From an uncultured Chloroflexota bacterium (GTDB taxonomy: Bacteria > Chloroflexota > Limnocylindria > Limnocylindrales > CSP1-4), in assembly GCA_903928275.1 (NCBI GenBank), contig CAIYQJ010000133.1, positions 1 to 5,168 of the forward strand: a stretch of 5,168 nucleotides of DNA, written 5' to 3'. Shown here in pieces: positions 4,939 through 5,168 of this stretch. A model generated the notes under the pieces. The model was not told the origin of the DNA. It worked only from the letters and a program-made list of their open reading frames with translations, and ran no database searches. Every line of letters starts with the position of its first letter. The first letter of the stretch is position 1. A program made the position numbers and the translations under genes.

Positions 4939-4963
4939 GGCCCGCGACGGGTCGTCGTGGGTC
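4939..4963 (-). other. Hairpin in the heliorhodopsin leader, distal
   Basis: CGACG (4945-4949) and CGTCG (4953-4957) form a perfect 5-bp core with a 3-nt loop. The arms extend to 4939 and 4963 with two A-C mismatches when read on the minus strand, or with two G-U pairs (an 11-pair stem) when read on the plus strand. It begins one base past the stop of the mini-ORF at 4964-4981. Confidence 0.4.
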
Positions 4964-4981
4964 TCACTCCCCAGTTCGCAT
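4964..4981 (-). other. Possible mini-ORF MRTGE in the heliorhodopsin leader
   Basis: ATG CGA ACT GGG GAG TGA on the minus strand encodes five residues and ends just before the leader hairpin at 4939-4963. There is no clear Shine-Dalgarno in front of it, though GAGGG-like sequence lies on the other strand. A chance ATG-stop pair is entirely possible, so I do not list it as a gene. Confidence 0.2.
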
Positions 4982-4998
4982 GAGAGGGTCGCGCGGAT

Positions 4999-5024
4999 GC
5001 ATCCCGGCGCCAGCGCCGAGATGC
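4999..5024. other. Two-part inverted repeat upstream of the heliorhodopsin
   Basis: GCATC (4999-5003) pairs with GATGC (5020-5024). After one mismatch CGGCG (5005-5009) pairs with CGCCG (5014-5018) around a 4-nt loop, giving ten pairs in 26 bp. The left arm overlaps the 8-bp palindrome GATGCATC (4996-5003), and GCAT-ACG-ATGC (5027-5037) follows at once. It lies about 130-155 bp before the heliorhodopsin start, suitable for a regulator site. Confidence 0.45.
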
Positions 5025-5110
5025 CCGCATACGATGCCGGCCGTTCGCCGCTCGCCCCGCGGTCGAAGCGTGACGCGGTCGCGCACGCAGGGCGAGGCAC
5101 CGCGACGGGG

Positions 5111-5168
5111 CCGGCCGCATCCGTCGCCCGGCCGCATCCGTCGCCCGGCCGCATCCGTCGCCCGGCCG
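5111..5168. repeat. 17-bp tandem repeat, at least 3.4 copies, open at the window edge
   Basis: The unit CCGGCCGCATCCGTCGC repeats exactly every 17 bp from 5111 to the end of the window, with no mismatch in 58 bp. The true copy number is unknown because the array runs off the edge. The 17-bp period does not keep a reading frame, which argues against a coding role. It is not a CRISPR array, since there are no spacers. Confidence 0.9.

Larger units (their letters stand above)
4870..5168 (-). promoter_or_regulatory. Structured upstream region of the heliorhodopsin gene
   Basis: No gene can be supported in these 299 bases. Read toward the heliorhodopsin it contains a 17-bp tandem repeat, a cluster of GATGC/GCATC words, a two-part inverted repeat, an 18-nt mini-ORF, two further hairpins and the GAGGCCTC palindrome that holds the weak Shine-Dalgarno. 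I found no convincing -35/-10 pair and no match to a riboswitch class I know. The promoter must lie here or beyond the window edge. Confidence 0.5.

Noticed and set aside
3952..4983. Long plus-strand open frame opposite the heliorhodopsin
   Set aside because: The translation is almost only charged residues (E, D, R) with no fold, as expected from the reverse of a membrane protein gene. It would also begin inside the terminator area.
4870..5154. Upstream in-frame extension of the heliorhodopsin
   Set aside because: The added residues are low complexity, have no counterpart in the family, and would read through the hairpin region.
5111..5168. CRISPR array at the right edge
   Set aside because: The repeats are directly adjacent 17-mers without spacers, so this is a simple tandem repeat.

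Overview
The window is very GC-rich, roughly 70% or more by eye. It carries compact bacterial genes with Shine-Dalgarno sites and GTG starts. No gene identifies the lineage by itself. A heliorhodopsin together with an actinobacterial-style seven-iron ferredoxin fits a high-GC, probably single-membrane (monoderm) bacterium, most likely Actinomycetota or Chloroflexota. That placement is inference; there is no rRNA or other marker gene here.

Layout from left to right. Positions 1-313 are non-coding, dominated by short tandem repeats, and end in the leader of a ferredoxin gene. A two-gene plus-strand operon follows: a 7Fe ferredoxin (314-595) and a ferredoxin-NADP reductase (606-1454). Facing it on the minus strand is a Nudix hydrolase (1497-2045) whose C-terminus is an 8-residue repeat. 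The two convergent gene ends meet in a repeat-rich junction with a long inverted repeat. A 70-bp divergent intergenic region separates the Nudix gene from a plus-strand pair: a VIT1/CCC1-type membrane transporter (2116-2829) and a LysE/RhtB-type exporter (2826-3464), translationally coupled through a GTGA overlap. A small VOC (glyoxalase-fold) protein with its own strong ribosome binding site follows (3556-3897) and ends at a clear GC-rich hairpin terminator. On the minus strand, convergent to it, lies the standout gene, a complete heliorhodopsin (4033-4869). Its roughly 300-bp upstream region is rich in hairpins, contains a mini-ORF, and ends in a 17-bp tandem repeat at the window edge.

How the genes may work together. 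Ferredoxin and its reductase form a self-contained electron-transfer pair between NADP(H) and Fe-S acceptors. The VIT1-like protein suggests iron or manganese handling, the Nudix enzyme nucleotide clean-up, and the VOC protein metabolite detoxification or binding. With a retinal-based light sensor beside them, the neighbourhood reads as a redox, metal and stress set. They are separate transcription units, so any functional link with the heliorhodopsin is a hypothesis from proximity. No retinal or carotenoid biosynthesis gene is in the window. The most original lead is the structured leader and repeat region upstream of the heliorhodopsin.
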